In this document: positions 8,641-17,704 of the stretch, one piece after another
Position numbering within the stretch: position 1 is the first letter of the stretch
How the letters are laid out: every line of letters begins with the position of its first letter
Source: Singulisphaera sp. GP187
Lineage (GTDB): Bacteria; Planctomycetota; Phycisphaerae; Phycisphaerales; SM1A02
Assembly (NCBI GenBank): GCA_945862215.1
Contig: CAMAXY010000004.1
Span: 59,828 to 123,827, forward strand
Direction of reading: 5' to 3'
Length of the DNA stretch: 64,000 bases
Notes under the pieces: generated by a model
The model's database searches: none
The model's input: only the letters and a program-made list of their open reading frames with translations
What the model was told of the DNA's origin: nothing
Program-made: the position numbers and the translations under genes

Positions 8641-8696
8641 ATCTTCAATCAGTTCGACTGATCGCCCGATTTCCTCGCCACCTGTGATTGGAAGAT
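8641..8696 (-). ncRNA. Conserved structured 5' leader element, copy B
   Basis: The core (8649-8685) matches copy A at 34 of 37 positions. Two mutually exclusive structures are visible on the minus strand. One is the hairpin ATCAGT-CGA-ACTGAT shared with copy A. The other is a long closing stem in which ATCTTC(c)AATCA (8696-8685) pairs with TGATTGAAGAT (8651-8641) around the core. Such alternatives are typical of regulatory leaders, but no experiment or known family supports this. Confidence 0.45.
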
Positions 8697-8876
8697 AACC
8701 CACGGGCAGTGGAATGCAAATTTGACCTTCAAATTTTCGGATATTTTTGGTTTCTGAACAAATGCGTTCCGCCCTTTCGGTTATGCTCAAATTGCTTATT
8801 TTCGCCCAAATCGACCGCCACTCCGGATTCCAGATGTTCTGGGATCGCAGTGACTGACTCCTGACAGGGAAGATCT

Positions 8877-10634
8877 ATGGAAGCAATCAAGGGTATTGGT
8901 GTCAGTTCTGGAATCGCCATTGGAAGGGCTTTAAAGCTCTCTGAGGTCGATGGGCGTGTTCAATTTCGCACCGTAGAAGCCAAAAACGTCTCAACGGAAA
9001 TTGCGCGAATGGATCGATGCCTGCAAGAAGCCAAGGACCAAATTGTGCGAATGCGGAATAAAATCACCCTTCGTGGTGATGATTCTGCAGCCCGGATCTT
9101 TGACTTCCACCTCGAACTTCTAGGCGACTCGACCTTGATTCAGCCAATTCGGGATGACATTCAGCGCGAGTGCGTCATCGCCGAATATGCAGTTGCTGAG
9201 AACTTCAAGAAGTTCGCCGATCAACTGCGAAAAATGGGAAGCGAAATGTTCGTGCAAAAAGCGATCGACGTGATCGATCTCGAACGTCGAGTGCTCTCGC
9301 ATTTAGCTGGTCGAACAACCGATCGTTTGGCGGGAGTCAAAGGTCCCGTCGTCGTCATCGCGCACGAACTCACTCCCAGCCAGACTGTCGAATTGCATCG
9401 AGCGCACGTCGTTGCGTTTGCAACAGATGGTGGCGGCTTGACTGGTCATACTTCGATCCTCGCACGAGCGCTTGGGTTGCCCGCGGTCGTTGGCTGCACG
9501 AAGGTGACGATAGATGTTGAAGATGGAGACACGCTCATCGTTGATGGCGATGGCGGAGTTGTCATCGTGCGACCAGACGATGCGCTGCTTGCTCGATATC
9601 AACTGCTCGCGCGTGAAGGTCAACAGCGACAACGCGCACTGCGAAGCGACGCTGGGCAACCATCGATCACGCGCGATGGCATGCCGATCACACTGCTTGG
9701 AAACATCGAATTTCCCGATGAAATTGATGCTGTTATGGAAAATGGCGGAGCAGGCGTTGGGCTGTACCGAACAGAATTTCTCTACCTCGCCAGCGAAGTC
9801 GCGCCTACAGAAGATGATCACTATGAAAGTTATCGCCGAGCAATCGAACTTTCACATGGTCGACAACTCATTATTCGCACGCTTGATTTGGGCGCGGACA
9901 AATACACGCAAGTTCATCTTGTGGAAGCGGAACGAAATCCGTTTCTTGGACTGCGAAGCATCCGTTTCTGTTTAGCGAATCCCGAAATGTTCAAGACGCA
10001 ACTTCGCGCGTTGTTGCGGGCGAGCGCACATGGTCCCATCAAGATCATGCTTCCACTTGTGACTCATGTGATGGAACTTCGACAAACGAAAATGATTCTC
10101 AATGATCTCGGCGAAGAATTGGATGAGGAAAATATTCCATTCGACCGAAACATTCCCATCGGCATCATGGTCGAGACTCCAGCAGCGGCTTTGATGGCGC
10201 GAGTCTTCGCCAATGAGGCGAGATTTCTTTCTATCGGGACAAATGATCTTGTCCAGTACACCCTCGCGGTTGACCGCGGCAACGAACGCGTCGCGGGGCT
10301 ATACAACGCTGCAAATCCAGCCGTTCTGATGCTCATAAAGAGCATCGTCCGCACCGCCCGCCATGTCGGAATCGACGTCAGCGTCTGCGGCGAGATCGCC
10401 GGCCAGCCACTTTTTATCCCGTTGCTCCTTGGCATGGGAGTCCGTACACTCTCTATGTCGCCTGGGCAGATCCCCGCAGTGAAGCGGGTGGTTCGGGGAC
10501 TTGAGATCGAACAGTGTGAGTCACTCGCGAGGCGGGTTGGCTCGTTCGACTCAGATCGGCAGGTGCTTTCGTGCCTGCGCGACGAATTGAGACGAATCGA
10601 CCCGGAGGCACTTGCAGGCTCAGAAGGCGGCTAG
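8877..10634 (+). CDS. ptsI: PEP-protein phosphotransferase, PTS enzyme I
   Basis: A 585-residue cytoplasmic enzyme I, the usual length. It transfers phosphate from phosphoenolpyruvate to HPr. The N-terminal swivel domain carries the phospho-histidine at about residue 191 in GGLTGHTSILARALG. The TIM-barrel half has GLYRTEFLYL, RTLDLGADK, SIGTNDLVQYTLAVDRGN and the catalytic-Cys region SVCGEIAGQPL. GGGA upstream of the ATG at 8877 serves as the Shine-Dalgarno. No HPr, HPr kinase or sugar-specific EII gene is adjacent, so its role may be regulatory or it may serve components encoded elsewhere. It is divergent from protein B and followed by a terminator. Confidence 0.96.
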   Translation: MEAIKGIGVSSGIAIGRALKLSEVDGRVQFRTVEAKNVSTEIARMDRCLQEAKDQIVRMRNKITLRGDDSAARIFDFHLELLGDSTLIQPIRDDIQRECVIAEYAVAENFKKFADQLRKMGSEMFVQKAIDVIDLERRVLSHLAGRTTDRLAGVKGPVVVIAHELTPSQTVELHRAHVVAFATDGGGLTGHTSILARALGLPAVVGCTKVTIDVEDGDTLIVDGDGGVVIVRPDDALLARYQLLAREGQQRQRALRSDAGQPSITRDGMPITLLGNIEFPDEIDAVMENGGAGVGLYRTEFLYLASEVAPTEDDHYESYRRAIELSHGRQLIIRTLDLGADKYTQVHLVEAERNPFLGLRSIRFCLANPEMFKTQLRALLRASAHGPIKIMLPLVTHVMELRQTKMILNDLGEELDEENIPFDRNIPIGIMVETPAAALMARVFANEARFLSIGTNDLVQYTLAVDRGNERVAGLYNAANPAVLMLIKSIVRTARHVGIDVSVCGEIAGQPLFIPLLLGMGVRTLSMSPGQIPAVKRVVRGLEIEQCESLARRVGSFDSDRQVLSCLRDELRRIDPEALAGSEGG

Positions 10635-10698
10635 TGCCAGTCACAACGAACTACTGAACAGACACATGCTTGGATCAAGGTAGGACCCGCGAATCAGA

Positions 10699-10884
10699 TC
10701 AGCGTCTATAAACAAGAGACGCGCTTTTTCGGAACCGAGGACCCCAGTCGGGCATGTAGACGGAACAATCGCGATGCAGTTTGAACAACTTAGGCTTCAC
10801 TCGACCTTGTCGGTCGATCAACACACGAATGAATGTCATTTGATATTCATCGTTGCAGAAGCTCATCGCAGTGCGTTCCGTCAT
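10699..10884 (-). CDS. Possible small hypothetical protein, 61 residues
   Basis: An open frame on the minus strand between ptsI and rne begins MTERTAMSFCNDEYQ and ends RKSASLVYRR. Its codons look like those of the neighbours, and it is basic (KPKLFKLHRDC). Against it: the ptsI terminator lies inside its 3' end, no Shine-Dalgarno is seen, and only 14 bases separate it from the divergent rne start. I do not recognise the sequence. It may be spurious. Confidence 0.25.
   Translation of the reverse strand: MTERTAMSFCNDEYQMTFIRVLIDRQGRVKPKLFKLHRDCSVYMPDWGPRFRKSASLVYRR
10702..10729 (+). terminator. Terminator after ptsI
   Basis: GCGTCT-ATAAACAAG-AGACGC forms a 6-bp perfect stem with a 9-base loop, followed by GCTTTTT. 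Confidence 0.75.
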
Positions 10885-10898
10885 CTATCGCCGCAAGT

Positions 10899-13800
10899 AT
10901 GCGGCAGAATGACAACGTGCCAAAAAATAAAGAAAATCTAGAAGATAATTCCCCAGAGAACGACCCGACCCACATCTCCAATCCCGACGAAGTTGTCGGT
11001 GCAGAGAAATCGGATTCCGCAGAATCCCATTCCGTAAATCCAGAAGATTACGCAGACGAAGCGAACGAGCGCGAGGCAAATCGCGAACTCGCCGCCGATC
11101 ATGCGAGTGATGAGGAAGAGGACGCTGAGACACAAGACGATCCCGCACATGATGATGAAGCTCTGGAAATCTCTGAAGCTGCAGATGCCGAGACTGAAGA
11201 CGCAGAGGGTGAAGACGCTGAGGAAGAAATCGACAGCGAAGTCACTGCTGAAGCGCACGATGATGAATCAACGCCAGGAAGTGACGGCGAATCTGATCCT
11301 GATTCTCCAAATGAACCAGATTCCCCTGTTTCTTCTGATGAATCTGGCACTCCAGCTCCTCCAAGACCACGTGCGAAACCGCGCGCTCGTGCGGCAAAGT
11401 TGCCCACTCGATCTGTCACTTTAGTGGTCAATGATGAACCAGGCGACGAATGTCGCATTGCAATCTTGGCCAATCAACGACTCGACTCGTACTTCTCCGA
11501 ACGCGAAGCAACTGCGACCAATGTTGGCAGCATCTATAAAGGGAAAGTGATGAATGTCGAAGGGGCGATCCAAGCCGCTTTTGTCGACTTCGGTTCTGGT
11601 CAAAATGGATTTCTGCACATCAGCGATCTCCATCCAAAATATTTCCCTGGCGAAGAACGCACCGAACAAGTTGGTAAGAAGATTGGACGAAGTGAACGAC
11701 CACTCATTCAACAAGCGCTGCGCAAAGGCCAAGAGATCTTGGTTCAAGTCATCAAGGAAGGTCTCGGATCGAAGGGACCAACTCTCACGAGTTATCTCAG
11801 TTTGCCAGGCCGATTGTTAGTGATGATGCCTGATATGGATCGCGTCGGAGTCTCGCGACGAGTGGAAGACGAAGATCAACGGCGCGAGATGCGCAAGATT
11901 CTCGATTCACTTCAACTTCCAGAAGGCTTCGGATTCATCCTGCGCACCGCAGGCTTCGATAGCACGAAGACAGAATTGCAGCGCGATGCTGCATATCTGC
12001 AGCGACTCTGGGATGCGATGGAAAAACGAAGTTCCAAGACTGGCGCTCCATGCGAGCTCTATACCGAAAGCGATGTATTGGTACGCACGCTTCGGGACCA
12101 CACCGATTCGACTGTCGAATCGATCATCGTCGACAGTCCTGGCGCTTTTGAACGCGCCAAGATGTTCTTGGATGTGATCGCACCCAAGACTTCTGGGAAA
12201 GTGATGTATTACAACGGGAAAGCACCGATTTTTGAGGCATATGGTATCGAGCGACAAATTGACGAGATCCATTCGCGAACTGTTGCGTTGCCTTCCGGCG
12301 GCGCACTTGTGTTCGATCAGACCGAGGCACTGGTTGCGATCGACGTGAATAGCGGTCGCAGTCGAAGCGCGCGCGATTCCGAGACCAACGCATATCAAAC
12401 AAATTCCGAAGCGGTCGAAGAGGTCTGCAGACAATTGCGTCTGCGCGATCTCGGCGGATTGATTGTTGTGGATTGCATTGATATGCGACTTATCAAGCAT
12501 CGCCGTGATATTGAAGAGCGACTGACGACTTTGTTAAAGATCGATCGTGCAAAGAGTTCTTTCGCGCCGATCAGTGAATTCGGCATCATCGAAATGACCC
12601 GACAACGCATGCGCCCAAGTTTGCGCAAGATGCACTACGCAGATTGCACACATTGTGGCGGAAGCGGAGAAATTCGCGTCCCCGCTGCTGTTGCTGCGGA
12701 TGCAATGCGACGCGTTGCGCTGCTCTTCAGTCATGCGAAGATTCAGCGCGTTGAGATTGTGTGTTCGGTTCGCGTCGCGGCAGAGTTCATGTCAAACCGC
12801 CGAAGAGCGATGCATGATTTAGAAGACCGTTCATCCAAACGCATCGATGTGCGAATCAGCGAAGCATTCGCTGCGGATCGCGTCGAGATGTATGCGTACG
12901 ACGAGAATAATTCTGATATCGAGTTGGATCGATTGCCACCACTCGGTGGACCACTCGCAGGCACGCTTCATGAAGAATTGCCAGAAGCAGAAGAAGTGGA
13001 ATTGACTCCAAGTGAAGCGCTCGCGCGTCGAAGACGACGCAAGCGGCGCCCCGCTCCTGCTGATGCAACAGCGATTGCGCTTGCTGGAGGATTCGAGGAT
13101 TTGCCAGAAGTTCTTGATAACGAAGTTTCTGTTCGCGATTCAATGACCGATCGCGATGAACAATCTGGATCAAGTCGATCTAGTCGCTCGGGAGAGAGTC
13201 GGCAAGGAGAAAGTCGGCAAGGAGATAGTCGGCAAGGCGCGAGCCGCGACGGTCGCGGTGGACGCGACAATCGTGGTGGCCGCGGCGGACGTAACGGAAG
13301 AACAGACGATCAAAAATCTGCGCCATCTGGCGATCGGACTCCAAATGCAGGGAATAGATCGAATGCAAGTTCAGGATCAAACTCGAATCGAAATGAAAGT
13401 GGCGAAAGTCGCGGTCAACGATCGAATCGCCGACGACGCGGGCGCGGAAGACGAACAGTTGGATCGATCATGGATATGGTGCAAGAACGATCTGCATTCG
13501 AGACAAATCGAGTCGCTGGTGTTCTGGACACAACAGTCGAAGAATTGCTCACTCGACTTCGCGCAGATTGCGATGTCGAAACTGCAGCGCTTCTCACTCT
13601 CGAGACTTTTATGTTGCCTCCAGAACTGATCACTCGCGCACAAACGCTGTATCCAGAAGTTGATGGTGGCAGTGATTCTGAATCTGAATCTGACGGCAAT
13701 CCTGCTGGGAATGAAGATGCTCAGTCCGCAGATTCGTCGCAAGATGGCCAGCAACAAGATGGACAACATCAAGATGGCCAGCGAGATTCATCAACATCTG

Positions 13801-14210
13801 GAGGACGCGATGATCGCGGACCAAATCGCAACGACGGCGGCGGACGCTCTGGCCGAGGACGACGCGGCGGAAGTCGGCGCGGCGGCGGTGGAAACAGCGG
13901 CGGAAACAGCGGCGCAAATAGTGGCGGAGGCAATCGTGGCGGGCGCAATGACAATCGTGGTGGCTCATCGCACGGGTCTTCTTCTCAGCGCGAAAGACAA
14001 CCACTCAAGATTGATCAGCGTTCGGATACGCCGCCGCCAACTCTGGCTCCAGCCCCAACACCTCCCCCTCCCCCAACACCAGCGGCAGCTCCGGCTCCAA
14101 CGCCAACTGCAGAGGCGCCAGCAAAACCGAAGCGTCGATCACTGTATGGCGCCGCGATGCGTTTGATTTCTCCATTCGAGAAGTCAAAGGCAAAAGGACG
14201 AAAAGAGTAA
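10899..14210 (+). CDS. rne: Ribonuclease E/G family endoribonuclease with long acidic and RG-rich arms
   Basis: A 1103-residue endoribonuclease for mRNA decay and rRNA/tRNA maturation. Residues 1 to about 150 are strongly acidic (runs of D and E). The S1 domain (VGSIYKGKVMNVEGAIQAAF) begins near 209. The catalytic core has IDVNSGR at about 478-484 and DLGGLIVVDCIDMR at about 514-527, which supply the two metal-binding aspartates. The Zn-link CTHC is at about 583-586. The C-terminal 400 residues are low complexity: SRQG repeats encoded by a 15-bp DNA repeat near 13196-13240, GGRGGRNGR boxes, and a PTPPPPPTP region, like the degradosome-scaffold tail of RNase E but unrelated in sequence. ATG at 10899 is preferred; the frame stays open to 10833. 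Confidence 0.93.
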   Translation: MRQNDNVPKNKENLEDNSPENDPTHISNPDEVVGAEKSDSAESHSVNPEDYADEANEREANRELAADHASDEEEDAETQDDPAHDDEALEISEAADAETEDAEGEDAEEEIDSEVTAEAHDDESTPGSDGESDPDSPNEPDSPVSSDESGTPAPPRPRAKPRARAAKLPTRSVTLVVNDEPGDECRIAILANQRLDSYFSEREATATNVGSIYKGKVMNVEGAIQAAFVDFGSGQNGFLHISDLHPKYFPGEERTEQVGKKIGRSERPLIQQALRKGQEILVQVIKEGLGSKGPTLTSYLSLPGRLLVMMPDMDRVGVSRRVEDEDQRREMRKILDSLQLPEGFGFILRTAGFDSTKTELQRDAAYLQRLWDAMEKRSSKTGAPCELYTESDVLVRTLRDHTDSTVESIIVDSPGAFERAKMFLDVIAPKTSGKVMYYNGKAPIFEAYGIERQIDEIHSRTVALPSGGALVFDQTEALVAIDVNSGRSRSARDSETNAYQTNSEAVEEVCRQLRLRDLGGLIVVDCIDMRLIKHRRDIEERLTTLLKIDRAKSSFAPISEFGIIEMTRQRMRPSLRKMHYADCTHCGGSGEIRVPAAVAADAMRRVALLFSHAKIQRVEIVCSVRVAAEFMSNRRRAMHDLEDRSSKRIDVRISEAFAADRVEMYAYDENNSDIELDRLPPLGGPLAGTLHEELPEAEEVELTPSEALARRRRRKRRPAPADATAIALAGGFEDLPEVLDNEVSVRDSMTDRDEQSGSSRSSRSGESRQGESRQGDSRQGASRDGRGGRDNRGGRGGRNGRTDDQKSAPSGDRTPNAGNRSNASSGSNSNRNESGESRGQRSNRRRRGRGRRTVGSIMDMVQERSAFETNRVAGVLDTTVEELLTRLRADCDVETAALLTLETFMLPPELITRAQTLYPEVDGGSDSESESDGNPAGNEDAQSADSSQDGQQQDGQHQDGQRDSSTSGGRDDRGPNRNDGGGRSGRGRRGGSRRGGGGNSGGNSGANSGGGNRGGRNDNRGGSSHGSSSQRERQPLKIDQRSDTPPPTLAPAPTPPPPPTPAAAPAPTPTAEAPAKPKRRSLYGAAMRLISPFEKSKAKGRKE

Positions 14211-14241
14211 GAACAGATTTTATTGCAAGGCTTTTTATTCA

Positions 14242-15423
14242 ATGCCCATTCGTAGACGACTCATCATTCTCGGTTCGACTGGTTCGATTGGCGAAAATAC
14301 GCTGATCGTCGCGAAGCATCTTGCTGCTCATGCAGATGTGTTTTTCGACATCATCGGACTTGCAGCCGGGACGAACGCTGATCGACTTATTCAGCAAGCC
14401 AAAGAGACTGGCGCAACTGCGATTGCATTGGCTGACGAAAGTTGCACGCTGAATGCGGCCCCTTCCATCGAGATCTATCGCGGCAAAGATGCGGCGCTCG
14501 ATTTGATCAAAGCGCATGCTCGTCGTGGAGATTTGGTGATGGGTGCAATGGTTGGTGCTGCAGGAATTGCGCCAATTTTGGCTGCAATTGAAGCAGGATG
14601 CGATATCGCACTTGCAAACAAAGAGACACTCGTCGCAGCTGGTGCGATCGTGACCGAAGCCGCACGCAGAAACGGTGTTTCAATTCTGCCCGTCGACAGC
14701 GAGCACAGTGCCATCTTGCAATGCCTTCGGTCTGGCGACCAATCCACCGAAGTCGAACGAATTGTCTTAACAGCCAGCGGCGGACCATTTCGCAGAGCCA
14801 CTCGCGAGACAATGGCTTGCGCAACTCTTGCTGATGCGTTGAAACATCCAACATGGTCAATGGGGCAGAAAGTAACCATCGATAGTGCATCGATGATGAA
14901 TAAAGCACTGGAGATGATCGAGGCGCACTGGCTCTTTGATCTTTCCGCAGAACGTATCGATGTCATCATTCATCCGCAATCGATCGTGCATTCATTCGTC
15001 GAGTTCATCGACGGAAGCGTGATCGCTCAACTCTCGCCGCCAGACATGAAGCTTCCGATTCAACTTGCAATGACTTGGCCGCTGCGCTCGCCAAGATCCG
15101 CAACGCCACTCGACTGGAAAAATCTCCGTGGATTGGAATTCGAACCAGTTGATCACGATCGATTCCCTGCAGTCAAATTGGCATGGAACGCAATTCGAGC
15201 TGGTGGTTCGTCGGGTGCGATCTTGAATGGCGCAAATGAAGCGGCAGTCGAGGCCTTTGTCGCTGGTCGAATTCGATTTGGCGAAATTCCATTGCTTGTT
15301 TCCGGGGCGCTTGATGCAATTACGCCAACTCCCGTGCCTGACCTTGCTGCGGTTTTCGCTGCAGATTCTCAGGCTCGAAAGTGGGTTGCACAAAAATTGC
15401 ATTCCGCCGCACCAGTTCGCTGA
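14242..15423 (+). CDS. dxr: 1-deoxy-D-xylulose 5-phosphate reductoisomerase
   Basis: A 393-residue enzyme of the MEP isoprenoid pathway that converts DXP to 2-C-methyl-D-erythritol 4-phosphate using NADPH. The NADPH site is LGSTGSIGENTL near the N-terminus. Substrate and metal motifs PVDSEHSAI, ASGGPFR, DSASMMNKALEMIEAHWLF and HPQSIVHSFVEF are all intact. It lies 31 bases after rne and is followed by rseP, a gene order (dxr-rseP) common across bacteria, which supports co-transcription. Confidence 0.97.
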   Translation: MPIRRRLIILGSTGSIGENTLIVAKHLAAHADVFFDIIGLAAGTNADRLIQQAKETGATAIALADESCTLNAAPSIEIYRGKDAALDLIKAHARRGDLVMGAMVGAAGIAPILAAIEAGCDIALANKETLVAAGAIVTEAARRNGVSILPVDSEHSAILQCLRSGDQSTEVERIVLTASGGPFRRATRETMACATLADALKHPTWSMGQKVTIDSASMMNKALEMIEAHWLFDLSAERIDVIIHPQSIVHSFVEFIDGSVIAQLSPPDMKLPIQLAMTWPLRSPRSATPLDWKNLRGLEFEPVDHDRFPAVKLAWNAIRAGGSSGAILNGANEAAVEAFVAGRIRFGEIPLLVSGALDAITPTPVPDLAAVFAADSQARKWVAQKLHSAAPVR

Positions 15424-15458
15424 AACGAATTTCTTCGCCGAACGCTTCCATTCACTGA

Positions 15459-15497
15459 TTTCTGGATTGGGTTTCTGGATTGGGTTTCTGAATTGGA
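15459..15497 (+). repeat. 13-bp tandem repeat, three copies, between dxr and rseP
   Basis: TTTCTGGATTGGG occurs twice in perfect tandem, followed by a third copy with two changes (TTTCTGAATTGGA). It sits in the 113-base spacer ahead of rseP. Confidence 0.85.
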
Positions 15498-15536
15498 TTC
15501 CTGCCAACTTCACTTTCCTCGTCTACCCTTCGATCA

Positions 15537-17696
15537 ATGGAAATTCTTGGCACTGGCGCAAACATATTGTTGGTCCTCCTTGGGTTTGGGATTCTGGTAG
15601 CGATCCACGAATTTGGACATTTCGCAGCGGCAAAGTGGGCAGGCGTACGTGTTGATGGATTCGCCGTCGGCATGGGACCCGTGATCCTTGCATATCGCCA
15701 GGGAATTGGAATTCGATTCGGATCAACCGAGCCAACAATTCATGCGCGAACTGGCAAGCGAGCGATGCAACTGACTGACAGCGAACTGGAAAATCTGCGA
15801 ATCGGCGAGACGGAATATTCACTTCGCGCTTTACCGCTGGGTGGCTTCGTGCGAATGCTCGGACAAGATGATCTTGATCCCACTGCTGCGAGTGTTGACC
15901 CGCGTTCATACAACCGCACCCCAATCTGGAAGCGCATGATTATTGTTTCGGCAGGAGTCACCTGCAATATTTTCTTGGCGATCGCCATGTTTGTCGTGGC
16001 TTTCATGATTGGCGTTCGATTCGAAGCTCCCATCGTCGGCGCAGTCAAGCCTGCAGATCCTGCTGCAAATGCAGGCATTCAAGCTGGTGATCGCATTGTC
16101 GCTATTGATGGTTCGCCAATTTCGACATTTGCAGATCTGCAAATTGCTGCAGCAATGGGCAAGCCCAACGAAGCACTGCGTATGACAATCGAGCGAACTG
16201 CTGGCTCGCAGGCACAAACGATTCAACTGAATGTCACTCCCAAACACAGCGAAGCGGCAGGAATGATGTCTATCGGCATTGCACCTGCAGCGAGCACGCG
16301 ACTGATGACGGATTCCCAAGTGATCCCCTTTCTGTATGGCGTTTTCAACCGCGCAGGATTTTGGAATCACGCTCCAGATGCGATGCCTGGGAAGAACGCG
16401 TGGGGAATCACCGCAGCAAATCTCAGCGGTCCAAATGGGACCGCTCCCGATCGCGAATCCTTTGACAAAAATTTTCGCGGTGGCACTCTCTTGATGGTGG
16501 ATGGAAATCCGGCAACGACATATACAGCACTCGATGACGCATCATTGAAATCAAAAGGGCAACCCATCGCCACCCGATGGTCGTTCGTCGACGGCGGCGA
16601 GAGTGACATTGCGATCAACTGCGTACCAGTCTGGCAAATTCTTGAGTACACCGAAAAACCGCCACAAGCTTTTATTGACTTTGAACAGGGAATCTTCGGG
16701 TTGACACCACTCGTTCGGATTGGGCGCGTTCCAGCAACCTCGGGCGCAAACGGAATTCTGATGGATGATGATGTCATTCTTCGCGCCGCCGATATCGCGG
16801 GCCCTCGCCAAATGGAGTTTCGACTCGCGGTGCAAGAACACGCTGGAAAAAAGATCAATTTGCGCGTGCTTCGAAAAGGGCAAGAAATTGATTGTGCGCC
16901 CATCGTCGGACGAGATGGAAAACTTGGCGTAGAAATCGCCAATGCGTGGGAGACTCCGATTATCGCTCGTCCATTCGCTGTCGTCGGTCCTCCGCCTGGA
17001 GTTCCGACAAGCGTTGCCGCACTCGATCTGATGCCACTGACACGCATCAATGCGATCAATGGACAAACGATTGGAGATTGGAACGATCTTTTCCGAGTTG
17101 TGCGTGGCGCGCTCAGTCAGAACTTGGGCCTCTCTCAACTGTCAATCAAGACAACTCCGCCAACTCCCAATGCCGCTGCGGAAGAGCGAATGATTCAACT
17201 CGATTCCACGACTCGCAATTCACTTGCAACACTTCGTTGGCGACCAGCTCTGGACCCAGAATGGTTTATGCCCGCTGATGTTGTTCTTTCTGCCGGCGGA
17301 AATCCACTGCGTGCGATTGCGATGGGATTCACAGAAACACGCAAGATGGTGATGATGACCTACCTGACTCTCGACCGACTCTTTCGTGGCACAGTCGGCG
17401 TCTCGCAACTGCGTGGTCCAGTTGGCATCGTGCACATTGGAACACGCATCGCTGATAGAGGCATGACATATCTGATCTTTTTCCTTGCAATGATCAGCGT
17501 CAACTTGGCGGTCATCAATTTCCTGCCGATCCCCATTGCAGATGGAGGACTGATGGTTTTCTTAATCTATGAGAAACTACGGGGAAAACCGCCAAGTCCG
17601 AGTTTTCAAAATGGCGCAATGCTGGCTGGATTGGTCCTCGTTGGCGCTCTCTTCGCAGTGACATTTTATAACGATGTCATGAGATTGATCACCTAG
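15537..17696 (+). CDS. rseP: Site-2 intramembrane zinc protease RseP, enlarged
   Basis: A membrane zinc metalloprotease that cuts transmembrane anti-sigma factors or signal peptides. The HEFGH zinc motif is at residues 24-28 in the first membrane segment. A PDZ domain follows (PAANAGIQAGDRIVAIDGSPI), and a second PDZ-like unit is suggested near residue 400. The third-ligand region reads NFLPIPIADGG instead of the usual NxxPxPxLDGG; the Asp is kept, the preceding Leu is Ala. At 719 residues it is far longer than the usual 450, with the extra mass in the periplasmic region between the catalytic segments. It follows dxr and lies 8 bases before an SDR gene. Confidence 0.93.
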   Translation: MEILGTGANILLVLLGFGILVAIHEFGHFAAAKWAGVRVDGFAVGMGPVILAYRQGIGIRFGSTEPTIHARTGKRAMQLTDSELENLRIGETEYSLRALPLGGFVRMLGQDDLDPTAASVDPRSYNRTPIWKRMIIVSAGVTCNIFLAIAMFVVAFMIGVRFEAPIVGAVKPADPAANAGIQAGDRIVAIDGSPISTFADLQIAAAMGKPNEALRMTIERTAGSQAQTIQLNVTPKHSEAAGMMSIGIAPAASTRLMTDSQVIPFLYGVFNRAGFWNHAPDAMPGKNAWGITAANLSGPNGTAPDRESFDKNFRGGTLLMVDGNPATTYTALDDASLKSKGQPIATRWSFVDGGESDIAINCVPVWQILEYTEKPPQAFIDFEQGIFGLTPLVRIGRVPATSGANGILMDDDVILRAADIAGPRQMEFRLAVQEHAGKKINLRVLRKGQEIDCAPIVGRDGKLGVEIANAWETPIIARPFAVVGPPPGVPTSVAALDLMPLTRINAINGQTIGDWNDLFRVVRGALSQNLGLSQLSIKTTPPTPNAAAEERMIQLDSTTRNSLATLRWRPALDPEWFMPADVVLSAGGNPLRAIAMGFTETRKMVMMTYLTLDRLFRGTVGVSQLRGPVGIVHIGTRIADRGMTYLIFFLAMISVNLAVINFLPIPIADGGLMVFLIYEKLRGKPPSPSFQNGAMLAGLVLVGALFAVTFYNDVMRLIT

Positions 17697-17704
17697 CAGG
17701 CGCC

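Noticed and set aside
13156..13629. A 157-codon alternate frame within the RNase E tail
   Set aside because: It is a by-product of the low-complexity RG/SRQG repeats in the real frame.
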